Assembly: GCA_024281315.1 (NCBI GenBank)
Contig: JAJSAE010000036.1
Location: 1 to 42,353 of the forward strand
Source: an archaeon
Lineage (GTDB): Archaea > Thermoplasmatota > Thermoplasmata > JAJSAE01
DNA: 42,353 bases
Reading direction: 5' to 3'
Position 1 is the stretch's first letter; each line of letters begins with the position of its first letter. This document shows, piece by piece, positions 1 to 9,537 of this stretch. The notes below the pieces were generated by a model. It saw only the letters and a program-made list of their open reading frames with translations. It was not told the origin of the DNA and did not search any database. Made by a program: the position numbers and the translations under genes.

Positions 1-222
1 GGGCTTTTTCTCCTCCGTCTCCGCTTTCTTTTGCTTTACCGGGGTAATCTTCAGGGTGGCAAACATGGTCTCCACATCGTCCTCTATGAAGTGCTGGGCC
101 AGTTCTTCTTTCGTGCTCTTCTTGAGTTTTCCCAGGGTATAACCCGCATCGGCTATTTTCTCCGCCAGAGCGGATTTTATCCCTATCTTTATGAGCGCAT
201 CAACGGTATCTTTCTTGGCCAT
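1..222 (-). CDS. rpoA2: RNA polymerase subunit A'' (N-terminal part, cut by window edge)
   Basis: Only the first 74 codons are present, beginning with an ATG that directly abuts the rpoA' TAA stop (TAAATG), with the purine-rich GGGGGTGAT just before it. The visible residues (MAKKDTVDALIKIG...) look like a small helical domain of the helix-hairpin-helix or SAP type (about residues 4-58), followed by a Lys/Glu/Gln-rich linker. The A'' catalytic sequence has not yet begun. The identification rests on position: archaeal operons run rpoH-rpoB-rpoA'-rpoA''. A'' would complete the largest polymerase subunit. An N-terminal helical extension is not standard for A''. An unrelated small gene cannot be excluded from this fragment. 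Confidence 0.55.
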   Translation of the reverse strand, partial: MAKKDTVDALIKIGIKSALAEKIADAGYTLGKLKKSTKEELAQHFIEDDVETMFATLKITPVKQKKAETEEKKP

Positions 223-2988
223 TTAATCACCCCCTTCCTCGTCATTTTCGATGTCAAACTCATCCGTATCGAAGCTCTCCATGTCTCTGTCATAGGTCCC
301 GTAGCCGGCCATGGAGAGTTCTATCATCTCGTCGGTAACTTCGTCACCCAAAACCTCCCTGAGAACATCATCGACTCTGACCGCATCCCCCTGAACACTT
401 CTCGAGGGGTCGGTGCCGTCCTCTCCGTACAGGAACTGGATTATGGTGCCCGCCGTGTTGACGACCCTTCCATTCTTAATAACCTTCAGGTCCTCCAGTG
501 CGTTTATAAGCCTTCTCTGCATATATCCGGAACGGGATGTTCTGACTGCGGTATCCACCAGTCCTTCTCTTCCTCCCATACTGTGGAAGAAGAACTCCGT
601 GGGCTCAAGACCGCTTTTATACGAGTTCTTTACGAATCCCTTTGCCTCGGACCCTAAGTCGCCTTCCTTGAAGTGAGGGAGAGTTCGTCCCCAGTATCCT
701 CTGGACAGTCTCTCTCCTCTGACGGCCTGCTGGCCGATGGATCCCGCCATCTGGCTTAGGTTGAGCATAGAACCTCGTGCACCGCTTCTGGCCATTCTGA
801 CCGCTGCGTTATCCATTCCGAGAAACTGACCTGCAATCTGTCCCGCTTCGTCTCTCGCCCGCCCCAGAACGCTCATAGCCCTTACTTCCAGAGTTTCTTC
901 GAGGCTCCTTCCCGGCATCGGTTCAAGAAGTCCGTCATGATAGGCCTGTACCAGATCGTCCACCTCTTTCTTTGCATCTTCCAGCATTGCCTCAATCTTG
1001 TTCTGTGCCTCTTTTGGTATGTCCTCGTCGTCTATTCCGGTGGTGAACCCTCGCACCATTATTGCACCGAGTGCAATCTGGGTGGCTTGATCAAGGAATT
1101 CCCTTGCGGCATCCGAGCCGTAGTCTCTGGCTATCTTGTCCAGCAGTTTCCCCTTGAAGGCCCCGATTGCGTTCTCGTCAATCGTCCCCACCAGCAGTTT
1201 TCCCTCTTTTATTCTCACATAAGCGTCATACTCGCACTTCTCTCTGGTACAGACATCGCACTTTTCGCAGATGGACGAACGAAAACTCATGTTAAGATCG
1301 TTGGGAAGAATGAGGGAGAAGAGCTCCTTACCTCGCCAGTATTCCACACCATCTATGATTTCGGACGGTTCCGGCAGGTCTAGCAATTTTACCTTACTGA
1401 GTATTCTGACCGATTCGTCCTCCGTAAAGAGCGGGTTTTTGTATGTAAGCATAAAAGCACCGCTGATGTGGTCGTGTATTCCACCTATGACAGGACCGCC
1501 GAATCTCGGAGAGAGTATGTTCTCCTGCACTCTCATGATGATTTTCGCCTCGGCCCTCGCCTCCTCGCTCTGAAGCACATGAAGGTTCATCTCGTCTCCG
1601 TCAAAGTCCGCATTGTATGGCGGGCAAACGCAGAGATTGAACCGGAAGGTCTTGTGGGGCATAACCCTGACCTCGTGAGCCATCATGGACATCCTGTGGA
1701 GAGAAGGCTGTCTGTTGAACAGAACAATATCACCGTCCATTAACTGCCGCTCAACCGTGGAACCAATGGTGAGGTTTTCGGAGACGGTTTCCCTGTTCCT
1801 TTCGGTCACCTTGATTCTTCTTCCGTCGGGTCGTATAACATAGTTCACTCCGGGTATGTACTTCACGCCCTCCGGGCTCGGCCCTCTTCTTACCATTTCT
1901 TTTGCAAGGTCAATGGTGTTTGCGGTAACCCTGAACGGGACCGTGAGTTCTCTGGACGCCGCTTCCGGCACACCCACCTGATTTATGGAAAGAATGGGGT
2001 CGGGAGATATTACTGTTCTGGCCGAGAAGTTTACCCTCTTTCCTGAAAGATTGGACCTGAACCTACCTTCCTTCCCCTTTAGCCTTTGAACGAGGGTTTT
2101 GAGCGGTCTTCCGGACCTGTGCCTTGCGGGAGGTATCCCAGCGGTCTGATTATCGAAGTATGTTGAAATGTGGTACTGCAGCAGTTCCCACAGGTCCTCG
2201 ACAATTAACTGCGGGGAGCCGGCGTCCCTGTTCTCCCTGAGCCTCTGATTGATTCTCAATATGTCCACCAGTTTGTGAGTGAGATCATCCTCTGAACGGT
2301 CTCCTGATTCCAGAGTTATGGATGGCCTTACCGTTACGGGTGGAACGGGCAGGGAGGTCAGAATCATCCATTCCGGTCTTGCCGTTTTGGGGTTGATTCC
2401 AAGAGCGGGCAGGTCGCCGTCTGGTATTCGTTCCAGCCTCTCCCTTATTTCCTTCGGTGTGAGTTTGTGCCCCGCTTCTCTGAATGTGGTGGGTTTGTCA
2501 AGAGTAATCTTCAGCTGTTCGGCACCGCAGTGCGGGCATATCCTCCGGGTGGCGGCGTCTTTTGCAATATCTTTGGTAAGGACCGACATATCTATGGCAT
2601 CCGCTCCGAGTTCTTTTGTTTTCGAGATGAGTTCCATGTATTCCTTGATTTCTTCGTTCGTGAGAAGGAGTCTGCCGCAGGAGCCGCATGTGCCCTGAAG
2701 CAGCTTTTTTATGTCCTTTATAAAACCAACATGTACTACGGGCATTGCCAGGTCGATATGGCCGAAGTGACCGGGGCATTCTTCCACTCTTTTTCCGCAT
2801 GTTTTACATCTAAGCCCGGGTTCTATAACCCCCATGTGCGGGTCCATTAATCCCAGTTCAATGGGGAATCCGTCGTCCCCGTAGGTATCGGCGGTAATAA
2901 CCTTCGTTGCGGACATCTTCCTTATCTCGTCAGGGGATATGAGGCCAAATTTAATGCTGTCTATGGTCTTTGAGATTCCTCGGGTCAT
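223..2988 (-). CDS. rpoA1: DNA-directed RNA polymerase subunit A'
   Basis: Large N-terminal part of the archaeal homologue of bacterial beta-prime and eukaryotic Rpb1. The 921 residues match the usual A' length. The active-site loop NADFDGD, which holds the catalytic Mg2+ by three aspartates, is at residues 459-465. Zinc-binding cysteines appear as CKTCGK followed by CPGHFGH (about 61-76), CGSCG (about 101) and CPHCG (about 151). The start ATG overlaps the rpoB stop as ATGA, indicating translational coupling. The protein ends in a short acidic tail, and the split from A'' is at the normal archaeal place. No interruptions are seen. Confidence 0.98.
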   Translation of the reverse strand: MTRGISKTIDSIKFGLISPDEIRKMSATKVITADTYGDDGFPIELGLMDPHMGVIEPGLRCKTCGKRVEECPGHFGHIDLAMPVVHVGFIKDIKKLLQGTCGSCGRLLLTNEEIKEYMELISKTKELGADAIDMSVLTKDIAKDAATRRICPHCGAEQLKITLDKPTTFREAGHKLTPKEIRERLERIPDGDLPALGINPKTARPEWMILTSLPVPPVTVRPSITLESGDRSEDDLTHKLVDILRINQRLRENRDAGSPQLIVEDLWELLQYHISTYFDNQTAGIPPARHRSGRPLKTLVQRLKGKEGRFRSNLSGKRVNFSARTVISPDPILSINQVGVPEAASRELTVPFRVTANTIDLAKEMVRRGPSPEGVKYIPGVNYVIRPDGRRIKVTERNRETVSENLTIGSTVERQLMDGDIVLFNRQPSLHRMSMMAHEVRVMPHKTFRFNLCVCPPYNADFDGDEMNLHVLQSEEARAEAKIIMRVQENILSPRFGGPVIGGIHDHISGAFMLTYKNPLFTEDESVRILSKVKLLDLPEPSEIIDGVEYWRGKELFSLILPNDLNMSFRSSICEKCDVCTREKCEYDAYVRIKEGKLLVGTIDENAIGAFKGKLLDKIARDYGSDAAREFLDQATQIALGAIMVRGFTTGIDDEDIPKEAQNKIEAMLEDAKKEVDDLVQAYHDGLLEPMPGRSLEETLEVRAMSVLGRARDEAGQIAGQFLGMDNAAVRMARSGARGSMLNLSQMAGSIGQQAVRGERLSRGYWGRTLPHFKEGDLGSEAKGFVKNSYKSGLEPTEFFFHSMGGREGLVDTAVRTSRSGYMQRRLINALEDLKVIKNGRVVNTAGTIIQFLYGEDGTDPSRSVQGDAVRVDDVLREVLGDEVTDEMIELSMAGYGTYDRDMESFDTDEFDIENDEEGGD

Positions 2989-5900
2989 TTCAAATCCTCC
3001 AGTTGAAGCCTCATGGCCACTCCAAGCGAGAGCAGCTCGTCTATGAGCAATTTAAATGCGTAACTCGTCTGGACGGGGTATATGTTGGTGGTGTTTCCGC
3101 AAACCGGGCATCTCATGGCCCCCCTCCTGTCCACGATGGCGACATGTCCGCACTTGGAGTTCCCACAGATATATTGAATCGTTCCGTCGGACTCGTCCAG
3201 AAGCCTGTCTTTTATCACCATGGCTGCCCCGTGCCCGATGAGAGTGTCCCTTTCCATCTCGCCGAATCTGAGGCCTCCCTGTCTTGACCGCCCCTCTGTG
3301 GGCTGTCTTGTGAGTATCTGTACCGGCCCCCTGCTCCTCATGTGCAGTTTTCCGGAGACCATGTGATGCAGTTTCTGATAGTAAATCATTCCCATAAAGA
3401 CCTCGGTCTGTACCATGCGACCGGTCTTTCCGTCGTACATGACCTCTCTGCCAGTACTCTTGAATCCGTTCTTAACGAGAGCGTCTCTAATGGCCGCCTC
3501 TCTCTCTCCGCTGAATGCGGTTCCATCTATAACTCTTCCTTCCATTGCCCCCACCTTTCCTCCGATGAGCTCAAGAATGTGAGCAACAGTCATACGGGAC
3601 GGAATGCCGTGCGGGTTTACCAGAAGATCAGGAACCATCCCCCTGCTAGTAAACGGCATGTCTTCCTGCGGCACCAGTATTCCTATCACGCCCTTCTGGC
3701 CATGCCTCGAAGCAAATTTGTCGCCAAGTTCCGGAATCCTGAGGTCTCTTACCCTTACCTTTACCAGTTTGCTTCCGTTATCTGATTCGCTCAGCATGAC
3801 GCTGTCAACCCAGCCTTTCTCTCCGTGCCTTACCGTTATGGATGTTTCCCTTCTCTTCTGCGGAGTAAGAAAGTCCGTCTCCTCTTCAAGAAATCTCGGC
3901 GGCGATGTCTTTCCGATGATCACTTTTCCGCCGTGAACAGAGCATTCCGGGCTTATAAGTCCGTCTTCCCCTAAATCTGCATATGCCTCATCCGCCCTTG
4001 CGCCGGCGGTTTCCGGGCCGGGAATCTCCAGCCTATCCACCTGCCCTCCCGGGTATCTTCTCTCTTCGGCTTTGTATGTTCGGAGGAAGCTGGAGCGGCC
4101 AAGTCCCCGGTCTATTGAGGCTTTGTTTATGACCAGCGCGTCCTCCATGTTATATCCGTGGTAGGAGAGAACGGCGACTACGAAATTCTGCCCGGCCGGC
4201 CTCTCATTAAAGTGCATGTAGTTCATGGCCAGCGTTCTTGCAAACGGTAGCTGCGGGTAGTGCAGAAGGTGCCCTCTTGTGTCGGTTCTTATCCTGTAAT
4301 TGGCGGTGCTGACACCCAGCGACTGCTTCCCCATTCCTGCTCCCATGGTAACTCTCGGGGACGAGTTATGTTCAGGATAGGGGACAAGACTTGCGGCCAC
4401 ACCGATGATATTCAGTGGGTCTATCTCGAGATGTGTGTGCTCCTTCGTTAGCTTCTTTTCGACAGCGAACTCTCCCCCGCACTTATTGCATTTAAGCGAG
4501 ACTTCATTGTCATCGCTCCCCATATTTACCCAATCAACATCGCTCTTGGAAATGGGTGCCTTACAGAGAGGGCACTCCTTCGGGGTGTCATAGGCATAAA
4601 TAGCGACAAAGACATTTTCCTCCTCTTCGGCATCAACCCATTCCACCATACCATCGTTGAGGAGGCTGGACCACTTCAATTTCCCCTCCCTCGCATCAAG
4701 GATATGCTGATATGTCAGTGCGGTTCTGCCGTTCTTGACCACCAGTAGCGGTCTTCTAAGTCTACCTCCGTCGCAATTTATTATTATCTCGTTCATGTTC
4801 GGGTCGTACCTTATATTGACCTCGTTGGAAAGCAACCCGGCCCTTCTCCTCTGCCTTATCTCGTTGATAAGGTCCTCTGGCTTTTCATGAAGACCCACAA
4901 GATCGCCGTTAACATAGACCCTTACGCCGGCGGATTTCTCATCCACGCCCTGAAGTCCCAGTTCTTTGAGAATCCAGAGAACTTCATCCTCATCCACGCC
5001 TTCGGAAACATTTACCATCAGGGCCAGATTCTTCACCAACCCGCAGTTTTGCCCCTCCGGTGTTTCGTTGGGACACAGTCTCCCCCACTGCGTCGGGTGC
5101 AGGTCCCTCGCTTCGAAGTGCGGTTGACTCCTTGTCAGAGGAGAGGTAACCCTCCTCAGGTGGCTGATTGCACTCAGATTGGATGTACGGTCCAGAAGCT
5201 GTGAAACCCCAGACCTCCCACCGACCCAGTTCCCGGTGGAAAGCGCGTGCATCAGCCTGTTCGTTAGCAGGTCGGGCCTCACCGCAGAATTAATCTTCAT
5301 TCCCTTCTTCTTCCAGCCCCGTTCCAGCTGATATTTCATATCCTTCACAAGGTTTGTAAAAGAGACCCTGAATATGTCCTCCATCAGGTCTCCTGCCAGT
5401 TTCAATCTCTTGTTGGCATAGTGGTCTTTGTCATCCTCCGGTCTCAAATCAAGAGCCAACTCCAGAACACTTCTGGCGATTCTTCCCAGAAAAACCGCCT
5501 TCTTGAGCCTTGCCTCTGCCGTATCACCCAGATGCGGGAGGAGAGAGCGGTCTATTACCGATTCCACCTTCTTTACTCTGTAATCTTTGGCCTGTCCCGT
5601 GGCAAACTTCTTCTCCAGATAGTTCAATGCGTCCTCGGTTGTGAATATACCAGTAGGAGGGTACTTTTCCACATTCTGCGCATCTTCTATATTAGTATAT
5701 ACTATATTTGCCATTTCCGGTTCGGAAACAATGGTGTTGTAGATATCCTCATCGTTATCCATGCCAAGGGCCTTCATCAATACGACAAGCGGAATGCTGC
5801 TGGCCGTGGGAACCTCCACCTGAAGTATGCCGTCATTCTTTTTCTCCATAAGGGTGAGCGCACGATATCCCTCTCTCTGAGAGAATACCTTTGCGACCTC

Positions 5901-6566
5901 CATGGGCGTTCCATATCTCTCATCTCTCTCCACCAAAACTCTGTTCGGAGCAAGGTCTTCAAGGGTTATCAATGCCCGCTCCGTACCGCCTATTATGAAG
6001 TATCCGCCGGGATCCAGCGGGTCCTCCTTCGCATCAATGAGAAACTTCCGGAAGGCCTCGTCGTTCAGACCTTTTTCCAGTTCCAGCTGCCTTCTGTTAA
6101 GATTGCAAAGGGTTGATTTGACCATGATCGGTAGGTCACCAATGTATACGCGGCTCGGTTCCTGCTCTATACCGTCTATTGTGAGGGTTATTTCCAGTTC
6201 CATTGGGGCCATATAAGAGATATTTCTGAGTCTGGCCTCCATGGGAGTCAGAGTATGTTTTGCACCGTTCGCTTCCTTTATAGATGGTTTTCCCACAAAA
6301 ACAGTTCCCTTTTCATCAGGCAGAATCTTGCCGTCCGGGCCTCTTCTCCTTCCTATTCTAACCCAGACTTCTTTTCCCTCGGTTTTTTCCGGGTCCAGCC
6401 TGAACATGCCTCTTTTGCCATCATCCGGGCTCACCTTGACATTGTCCACAATACGCTGCATCCTGCTGTTCTTGTTCCACAGTGTGGGCAGAAAGTCGTC
6501 AAAGGAGGCAATCTGGTGATTGACTATACTCCTTTCCTTGAAGTAAATATCCACGAGTTCTCTCAT
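2985..6566 (-). CDS. rpoB: DNA-directed RNA polymerase subunit B (unsplit)
   Basis: Second-largest polymerase subunit, 1193 residues in one chain. In many methanogens and haloarchaea this protein is divided into B'' and B', so the uninterrupted form is a lineage clue. The universally conserved [12 protein letters not shown] stretch lies around residues 948-959. A C-terminal zinc ribbon (CGNSKC...CPVC) occupies about 1134-1156, and an internal four-cysteine cluster (CPLC...CNKC) sits about two thirds along. It starts 4 nt after the rpoH stop, with GAGGT overlapping that stop as ribosome binding site. Its TGA overlaps the rpoA' ATG. Confidence 0.98.
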   Translation of the reverse strand: MRELVDIYFKERSIVNHQIASFDDFLPTLWNKNSRMQRIVDNVKVSPDDGKRGMFRLDPEKTEGKEVWVRIGRRRGPDGKILPDEKGTVFVGKPSIKEANGAKHTLTPMEARLRNISYMAPMELEITLTIDGIEQEPSRVYIGDLPIMVKSTLCNLNRRQLELEKGLNDEAFRKFLIDAKEDPLDPGGYFIIGGTERALITLEDLAPNRVLVERDERYGTPMEVAKVFSQREGYRALTLMEKKNDGILQVEVPTASSIPLVVLMKALGMDNDEDIYNTIVSEPEMANIVYTNIEDAQNVEKYPPTGIFTTEDALNYLEKKFATGQAKDYRVKKVESVIDRSLLPHLGDTAEARLKKAVFLGRIARSVLELALDLRPEDDKDHYANKRLKLAGDLMEDIFRVSFTNLVKDMKYQLERGWKKKGMKINSAVRPDLLTNRLMHALSTGNWVGGRSGVSQLLDRTSNLSAISHLRRVTSPLTRSQPHFEARDLHPTQWGRLCPNETPEGQNCGLVKNLALMVNVSEGVDEDEVLWILKELGLQGVDEKSAGVRVYVNGDLVGLHEKPEDLINEIRQRRRAGLLSNEVNIRYDPNMNEIIINCDGGRLRRPLLVVKNGRTALTYQHILDAREGKLKWSSLLNDGMVEWVDAEEEENVFVAIYAYDTPKECPLCKAPISKSDVDWVNMGSDDNEVSLKCNKCGGEFAVEKKLTKEHTHLEIDPLNIIGVAASLVPYPEHNSSPRVTMGAGMGKQSLGVSTANYRIRTDTRGHLLHYPQLPFARTLAMNYMHFNERPAGQNFVVAVLSYHGYNMEDALVINKASIDRGLGRSSFLRTYKAEERRYPGGQVDRLEIPGPETAGARADEAYADLGEDGLISPECSVHGGKVIIGKTSPPRFLEEETDFLTPQKRRETSITVRHGEKGWVDSVMLSESDNGSKLVKVRVRDLRIPELGDKFASRHGQKGVIGILVPQEDMPFTSRGMVPDLLVNPHGIPSRMTVAHILELIGGKVGAMEGRVIDGTAFSGEREAAIRDALVKNGFKSTGREVMYDGKTGRMVQTEVFMGMIYYQKLHHMVSGKLHMRSRGPVQILTRQPTEGRSRQGGLRFGEMERDTLIGHGAAMVIKDRLLDESDGTIQYICGNSKCGHVAIVDRRGAMRCPVCGNTTNIYPVQTSYAFKLLIDELLSLGVAMRLQLEDLK

Positions 6567-6570
6567 TAAA

Positions 6571-6825
6571 TCAACCTCTTATGAGAAGTCTGTATATAAT
6601 CGTCTGACCGGCAGTCTGGCTTTCCCTTATAATTCTGACAATCCTGCCCTCTTTTACATCCGTTTCTATTCTTCTGAGGATTCTTACGGCAGGGTCCGAC
6701 ATTCTTAGTTTGGGTAATTGGTCCCTTGTTATATTAAGCTGTTTCAAAACCTCTTTTTCTTCCTCCAACGACAGGAGATAGTGTTCAGGAACCATTTGAT
6801 GTTCCAAGACATTGAACCGGGCCAT
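6571..6825 (-). CDS. rpoH: RNA polymerase subunit H
   Basis: Small archaeal polymerase subunit, homologous to the C-terminal domain of eukaryotic Rpb5. The fold core is visible as the family patterns [10 protein letters not shown], the [12 protein letters not shown] segment and the C-terminal [15 protein letters not shown]. The ORF track begins at a GTG four codons upstream. I prefer the ATG at 6825 because GAGGTG lies 9 nt before it and would overlap the GTG choice. This gives 84 residues, the normal size. It is the first gene of the polymerase operon, 4 nt before rpoB, and the tRNA-Lys gene lies upstream on the same strand. Confidence 0.95.
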   Translation of the reverse strand: MARFNVLEHQMVPEHYLLSLEEEKEVLKQLNITRDQLPKLRMSDPAVRILRRIETDVKEGRIVRIIRESQTAGQTIIYRLLIRG

Positions 6826-6872
6826 ATCATACCTCACCTCTTTTTTTTATTGGGATTCCATCTTCTTTCCCG

Positions 6873-6978
6873 CGGGCCCGAGGGGGTTCGAACCCCTGGC
6901 CACCTGGTTAAAAGCCAGATGCTCTTTCTAGAAGATAATGCTGGCTCATTATTCTTTACCTAGCTGAGCTACGGGCCC
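6873..6978 (-). tRNA. tRNA-Lys(UUU) with a 32-nt intron in the D-loop
   Basis: On the minus strand a complete cloverleaf forms after one 32-nt segment is removed. Acceptor GGGCCCG pairs with CGGGCCC and the discriminator is G. The D-stem is GCTC/GAGC with loop AGCTAGGTA. The anticodon stem is TCTGG/CCAGG with loop CTTTTAA, giving anticodon TTT at 6912-6910. The T-arm is AGGGG-TTCGAAC-CCCCT. Exonic length is 74 nt and CCA is not encoded. The intron lies between T20 and A21 of the D-loop, not at the usual 37/38 position. A TATA-like element (TTTAAATAT) lies about 50 nt upstream. Confidence 0.93.
6926..6957 (-). other. Non-canonical tRNA intron (bulge-helix-bulge type)
   Basis: Removing these 32 nt restores a standard D-arm (AGCTAGGT joined to AGAGC). 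The junctions fit a relaxed bulge-helix-bulge. Exon CTAG pairs with intron CTAG as a 4-bp central helix. The 3-nt bulges are GTA (cut GT|A) and AAA (cut AA|A). The intron closes as its own hairpin, AAG-A-ATAATG against CATTATCTT with loop AGCCAG. The outer helix is the D-stem, with two unpaired bases on one side, so the motif is not the strict symmetric form. Confidence 0.85.
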
Positions 6979-7383
6979 AGAGACTGCGGGATAGAGATGG
7001 GTTTTGGGAGTAAAAAGCCACTCATATTTAAAGATTGCGGAGAGCGATAGCCTAATCTAATCCAAGTCTGCAAAAAGCGCCTTCCTTTCCATTCAGACTT
7101 CAAGGGTTTTCATTTATTTCACGACTCTGTTTCATAACATAATTGACTATCTAGTATTTGTATGTTTTGGTCGGGGATACCACATGTAGAGTACGGGAAT
7201 TATTTCGCCAAAGTTTAAAGAGGGAAGAAACTGATTGGGGCCGCACAAGCGGGTTTTTCGCCTATAATAAACCTGCAAACCGATACAATCATAGAACTCC
7301 TCTCTGCCGATGGCCGAAACTAGTAGAAAAACGAGGCGTTTTTTCTCAGAAAAGCACTGCGGAAGGCCTTATCTAGCCCCTTC
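6979..7383. other. 405-bp gene-poor stretch between tRNA-Lys and larE
   Basis: No convincing gene is seen. The 72-codon ORF at 7158-7376 starts with TTG, lacks a ribosome site and resembles nothing I know. The stretch contains two TATA-like elements on the plus strand (AAGTTTAAAG near 7212 and CCTATAATAA near 7261). It also holds a short inverted repeat CCGC-acaa-GCGG at 7241-7252 and a hairpin GAAAAACG-agg-CGTTTTTTC at about 7326-7345, which is followed by further A/T-rich sequence. A small non-coding RNA or a long larE leader is possible. I cannot assign either. Confidence 0.4.
7024..7034 (-). promoter_or_regulatory. TATA-like element upstream of tRNA-Lys
   Basis: On the minus strand CTTTAAATATG fits the archaeal TATA consensus. 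It lies about 51 nt before the mature tRNA 5' end, leaving a leader of about 25 nt to be removed by RNase P. This is inferred from position only. Confidence 0.5.
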
Positions 7384-8283
7384 ATGACACCGACTGAACA
7401 ATATGGAAACAGGAAGGCGATGGATTTAGATATGCGAAAAAATAATCCGACTCAGGACGGAAGGCTGATATATGCGAAAAAACATACGGAAGCGATGGCA
7501 AAAGAAAATGCGGAGCGCAACATTCGCCGCCTCAAAGAATATCTAGAAGGGTTCGGAAGGCCCCTTATCATTGCATTCTCTGGCGGTGTGGATTCCGGGG
7601 TTCTGGTAGCCGTGGCAACCGGAGAGGATGTGGAGTTTTCAACCGTTACCGCAGTTCATCAGGCCACACCCGAGACGGATACGGAGAGGGTTAAGAACGC
7701 AGGCAGAGCTATGGGTTTTTCCCCGGGCTTCATAAATCTGGATATTCAGACCATCCCGAATTTCATCACGAATCCTCCTGACCGGTGCTACCACTGCAAG
7801 AGAGAAATGATGAAAAGGATATCGGAATATGCCGCAAAAATATACGATTCCCCTGCCATTATTGACGGAACCAACGCCGACGACCTCCGGGACGGCAGGC
7901 CAGGAATAGCCGCTTTGAGGGAACTGGGTATAAAAAGCCCGCTTGCAGAATTGAATATAAACAAGGAAGAAGTAAGAAAAATGGCGAAAGCCCTCGGCAT
8001 ACCCCACGAGACGCCTGCCCAGCCCTGTTATGCAACGAGAATACCGTACGGAGAACGAATAACGGAGAAAAAAATACGGATGATAGCGGAGGCCGAGGCC
8101 GCAGTTAGAGAGAAGGGCGCCAGCGAGTGCAGGGTGCGGTTCATAGAGCCGCCATATACTGCCAGCATAGAGATTTCTCCAGATTACCCCGGCGATTTCC
8201 CCCTGAGCGATGTTGTCGGGCGATTGAAAGAGATAGGGTTCGGAAGGGTGGTGCTGAGCGAAAAAACTCTTAAAAGGCGGTGA
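7384..8283 (+). CDS. larE: LarE, sulfur transferase for the nickel-pincer nucleotide
   Basis: PP-loop ATP pyrophosphatase family protein that adenylylates the pyridinium dicarboxylate mononucleotide made by LarB and converts its carboxylates to thiocarboxylates. The ATP loop SGGVDS is at residues 66-71. Three cysteines stand out: CYHC (135, 138) and the Cys of PAQPCYATR (215), which occupies the family's sulfur-donor position. From memory, a CxxC plus distal Cys set marks LarE proteins that carry a [4Fe-4S] cluster rather than sacrificing a cysteine. The start is uncertain: ATG 7384 has no ribosome site, and ATGs at 7420, 7432 or 7495 are alternatives, the last giving a more typical N-terminus. 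LarB follows 7 nt downstream. Confidence 0.85.
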   Translation: MTPTEQYGNRKAMDLDMRKNNPTQDGRLIYAKKHTEAMAKENAERNIRRLKEYLEGFGRPLIIAFSGGVDSGVLVAVATGEDVEFSTVTAVHQATPETDTERVKNAGRAMGFSPGFINLDIQTIPNFITNPPDRCYHCKREMMKRISEYAAKIYDSPAIIDGTNADDLRDGRPGIAALRELGIKSPLAELNINKEEVRKMAKALGIPHETPAQPCYATRIPYGERITEKKIRMIAEAEAAVREKGASECRVRFIEPPYTASIEISPDYPGDFPLSDVVGRLKEIGFGRVVLSEKTLKRR

Positions 8284-8290
8284 AGATACG

Positions 8291-9049
8291 GTGTCCATGA
8301 ACCGCAGGAGAATCGAAGAGATTCTGGCCGGAATACATGACGGCTCCATGAATGTTCGGGACGGTGTGGAAGCTCTGCGCCGCCTTCCGTACGACGATAT
8401 CGGATTCGCAAAGATAGACAATCACAGAGAATTGAGGAGGGGGGAGCCCGAAGCCATTTACTGCCCCGGAAAGACTAACGAGCAGATACGGGCAATCATG
8501 GAAAGAAACATTGTCGAAGGGGCCAGTGTCTTTGCCACAAGGGCGACGCGTGAAAACCACGAGGCGGTGAAGGACCTTGGAGTCGAATTCTTCGAGGAGG
8601 CGCGAATAATCTTCCACGGAGAGCGGCGGAAAAGGATTGGAATGGTTGCGGTGGTTACCGGCGGAACATCGGACCAACCCGTGGCGGAGGAGACCGCAGT
8701 GGCTCTTGAGATAATGGGCAACAATGTCCTTAGAACATACGATGTGGGAATTGCCGGAATACACCGCCTTTTGAAGCATCTGGATGAGATTAAAGAGGCT
8801 AATGCCATAGTTTGCATAGCAGGGATGGAAGGAGCTCTTCCGGGGGTTCTTGCGGGACTCGTGGATATACCGGTGATTGCGGTGCCGACCTCGGTGGGTT
8901 ACGGGGCCAGTTTTTCCGGCCTCACCGCACTTCTCGGAATGCTCTCTACTTGTTCTCCCGGCGTTGCCGTGGTCAACATAGACAACGGATACGGTGCGGC
9001 CTACTTCGCATCTGGCATAAATAGAAGAATTGCAGGAGGGGAGGGATGA
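8291..9049 (+). CDS. larB: LarB, nicotinate adenine dinucleotide carboxylase/hydrolase
   Basis: PurE-like protein that, in the characterised lactobacillus pathway, carboxylates nicotinic acid adenine dinucleotide at C5 and releases AMP. This is the first step to the nickel-pincer nucleotide of LarA-type racemases. The N-terminal part contains ATRENHEAV. The C-terminal PurE-like half shows GMEGALPGVLAGL and PTSVGYGASFSG, both typical of LarB. The start GTG 8291 has GGTGA 8 nt upstream, while ATG 8297 (MNRRRIEE) is the alternative. It is coupled to larE upstream and overlaps the next gene by ATGA. LarC, which inserts nickel, is not in the window. Confidence 0.88.
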   Translation: MSMNRRRIEEILAGIHDGSMNVRDGVEALRRLPYDDIGFAKIDNHRELRRGEPEAIYCPGKTNEQIRAIMERNIVEGASVFATRATRENHEAVKDLGVEFFEEARIIFHGERRKRIGMVAVVTGGTSDQPVAEETAVALEIMGNNVLRTYDVGIAGIHRLLKHLDEIKEANAIVCIAGMEGALPGVLAGLVDIPVIAVPTSVGYGASFSGLTALLGMLSTCSPGVAVVNIDNGYGAAYFASGINRRIAGGEG

Positions 9050-9537
9050 TATACACATACGGGAGAAAGGATGTAATTGGCCGCTTTCTCATGTATCTTA
9101 TATTTGCCATCACGGCCAGTCTGTTCTTTCTACTCTATCCTTCCGGGCCGTGGGGCCTTCTTTTTCTTCAGGTTCTCTATTTTTATGCTTTTCTTTTGCT
9201 CACTCCTGCCTTCACGCACCACTCTCTAACGAAGGACTGGCTCATAATCCGACATGGAGCTGGAGCGAGGATAGAGCTTCCTCTGAAGAGCATCGAGTCA
9301 TGCGGACCGTATACCGGTAGCGTAAAGAAGCTTCGAACCGGCGTATATTCTCCGTGGAAGCAGAAGAGAGCGTATGTAATTGCAGAGCCGAAATCGGCCG
9401 TTATCGTGGAACTTGCCGAACCGGTAAAATTACCCGCGGTGCTGTGGAAAGAGGTGGATTCCATTGTTTTCGATGTGGAACAGAGGGATATCTTCCTTAA
9501 AAACCTTAGGACTGTTACGAGATGTGAGGAGGAGTGA
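9046..9537 (+). CDS. Two-helix membrane protein with PH-like domain
   Basis: 163 residues. Two hydrophobic helices at about residues 9-27 and 31-52 are followed by a beta-rich soluble part (DWLIIRHGAGARIELPLKSIESC...). This layout is the same as in small bacterial and archaeal proteins with a membrane-flanked PH-like (DUF304-type) domain. The ATG overlaps the larB stop (ATGA), so it is probably co-transcribed with larE-larB, but nothing in the sequence ties it to nickel or cofactor chemistry. Its TGA directly abuts the nadE TAA on the opposite strand. The function is unknown. Confidence 0.7.
   Translation: MIYTYGRKDVIGRFLMYLIFAITASLFFLLYPSGPWGLLFLQVLYFYAFLLLTPAFTHHSLTKDWLIIRHGAGARIELPLKSIESCGPYTGSVKKLRTGVYSPWKQKRAYVIAEPKSAVIVELAEPVKLPAVLWKEVDSIVFDVEQRDIFLKNLRTVTRCEEE

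Noticed and set aside
7158-7376. 72-codon ORF upstream of larE as a gene
   Set aside because: TTG start, no ribosome site, no recognisable pattern, and a composition like the non-coding flanks.
7639-9058. Long antisense ORFs over larE and larB (260 and 262 codons)
   Set aside because: The plus-strand genes are clear family members. The antisense frames are open only through codon bias.
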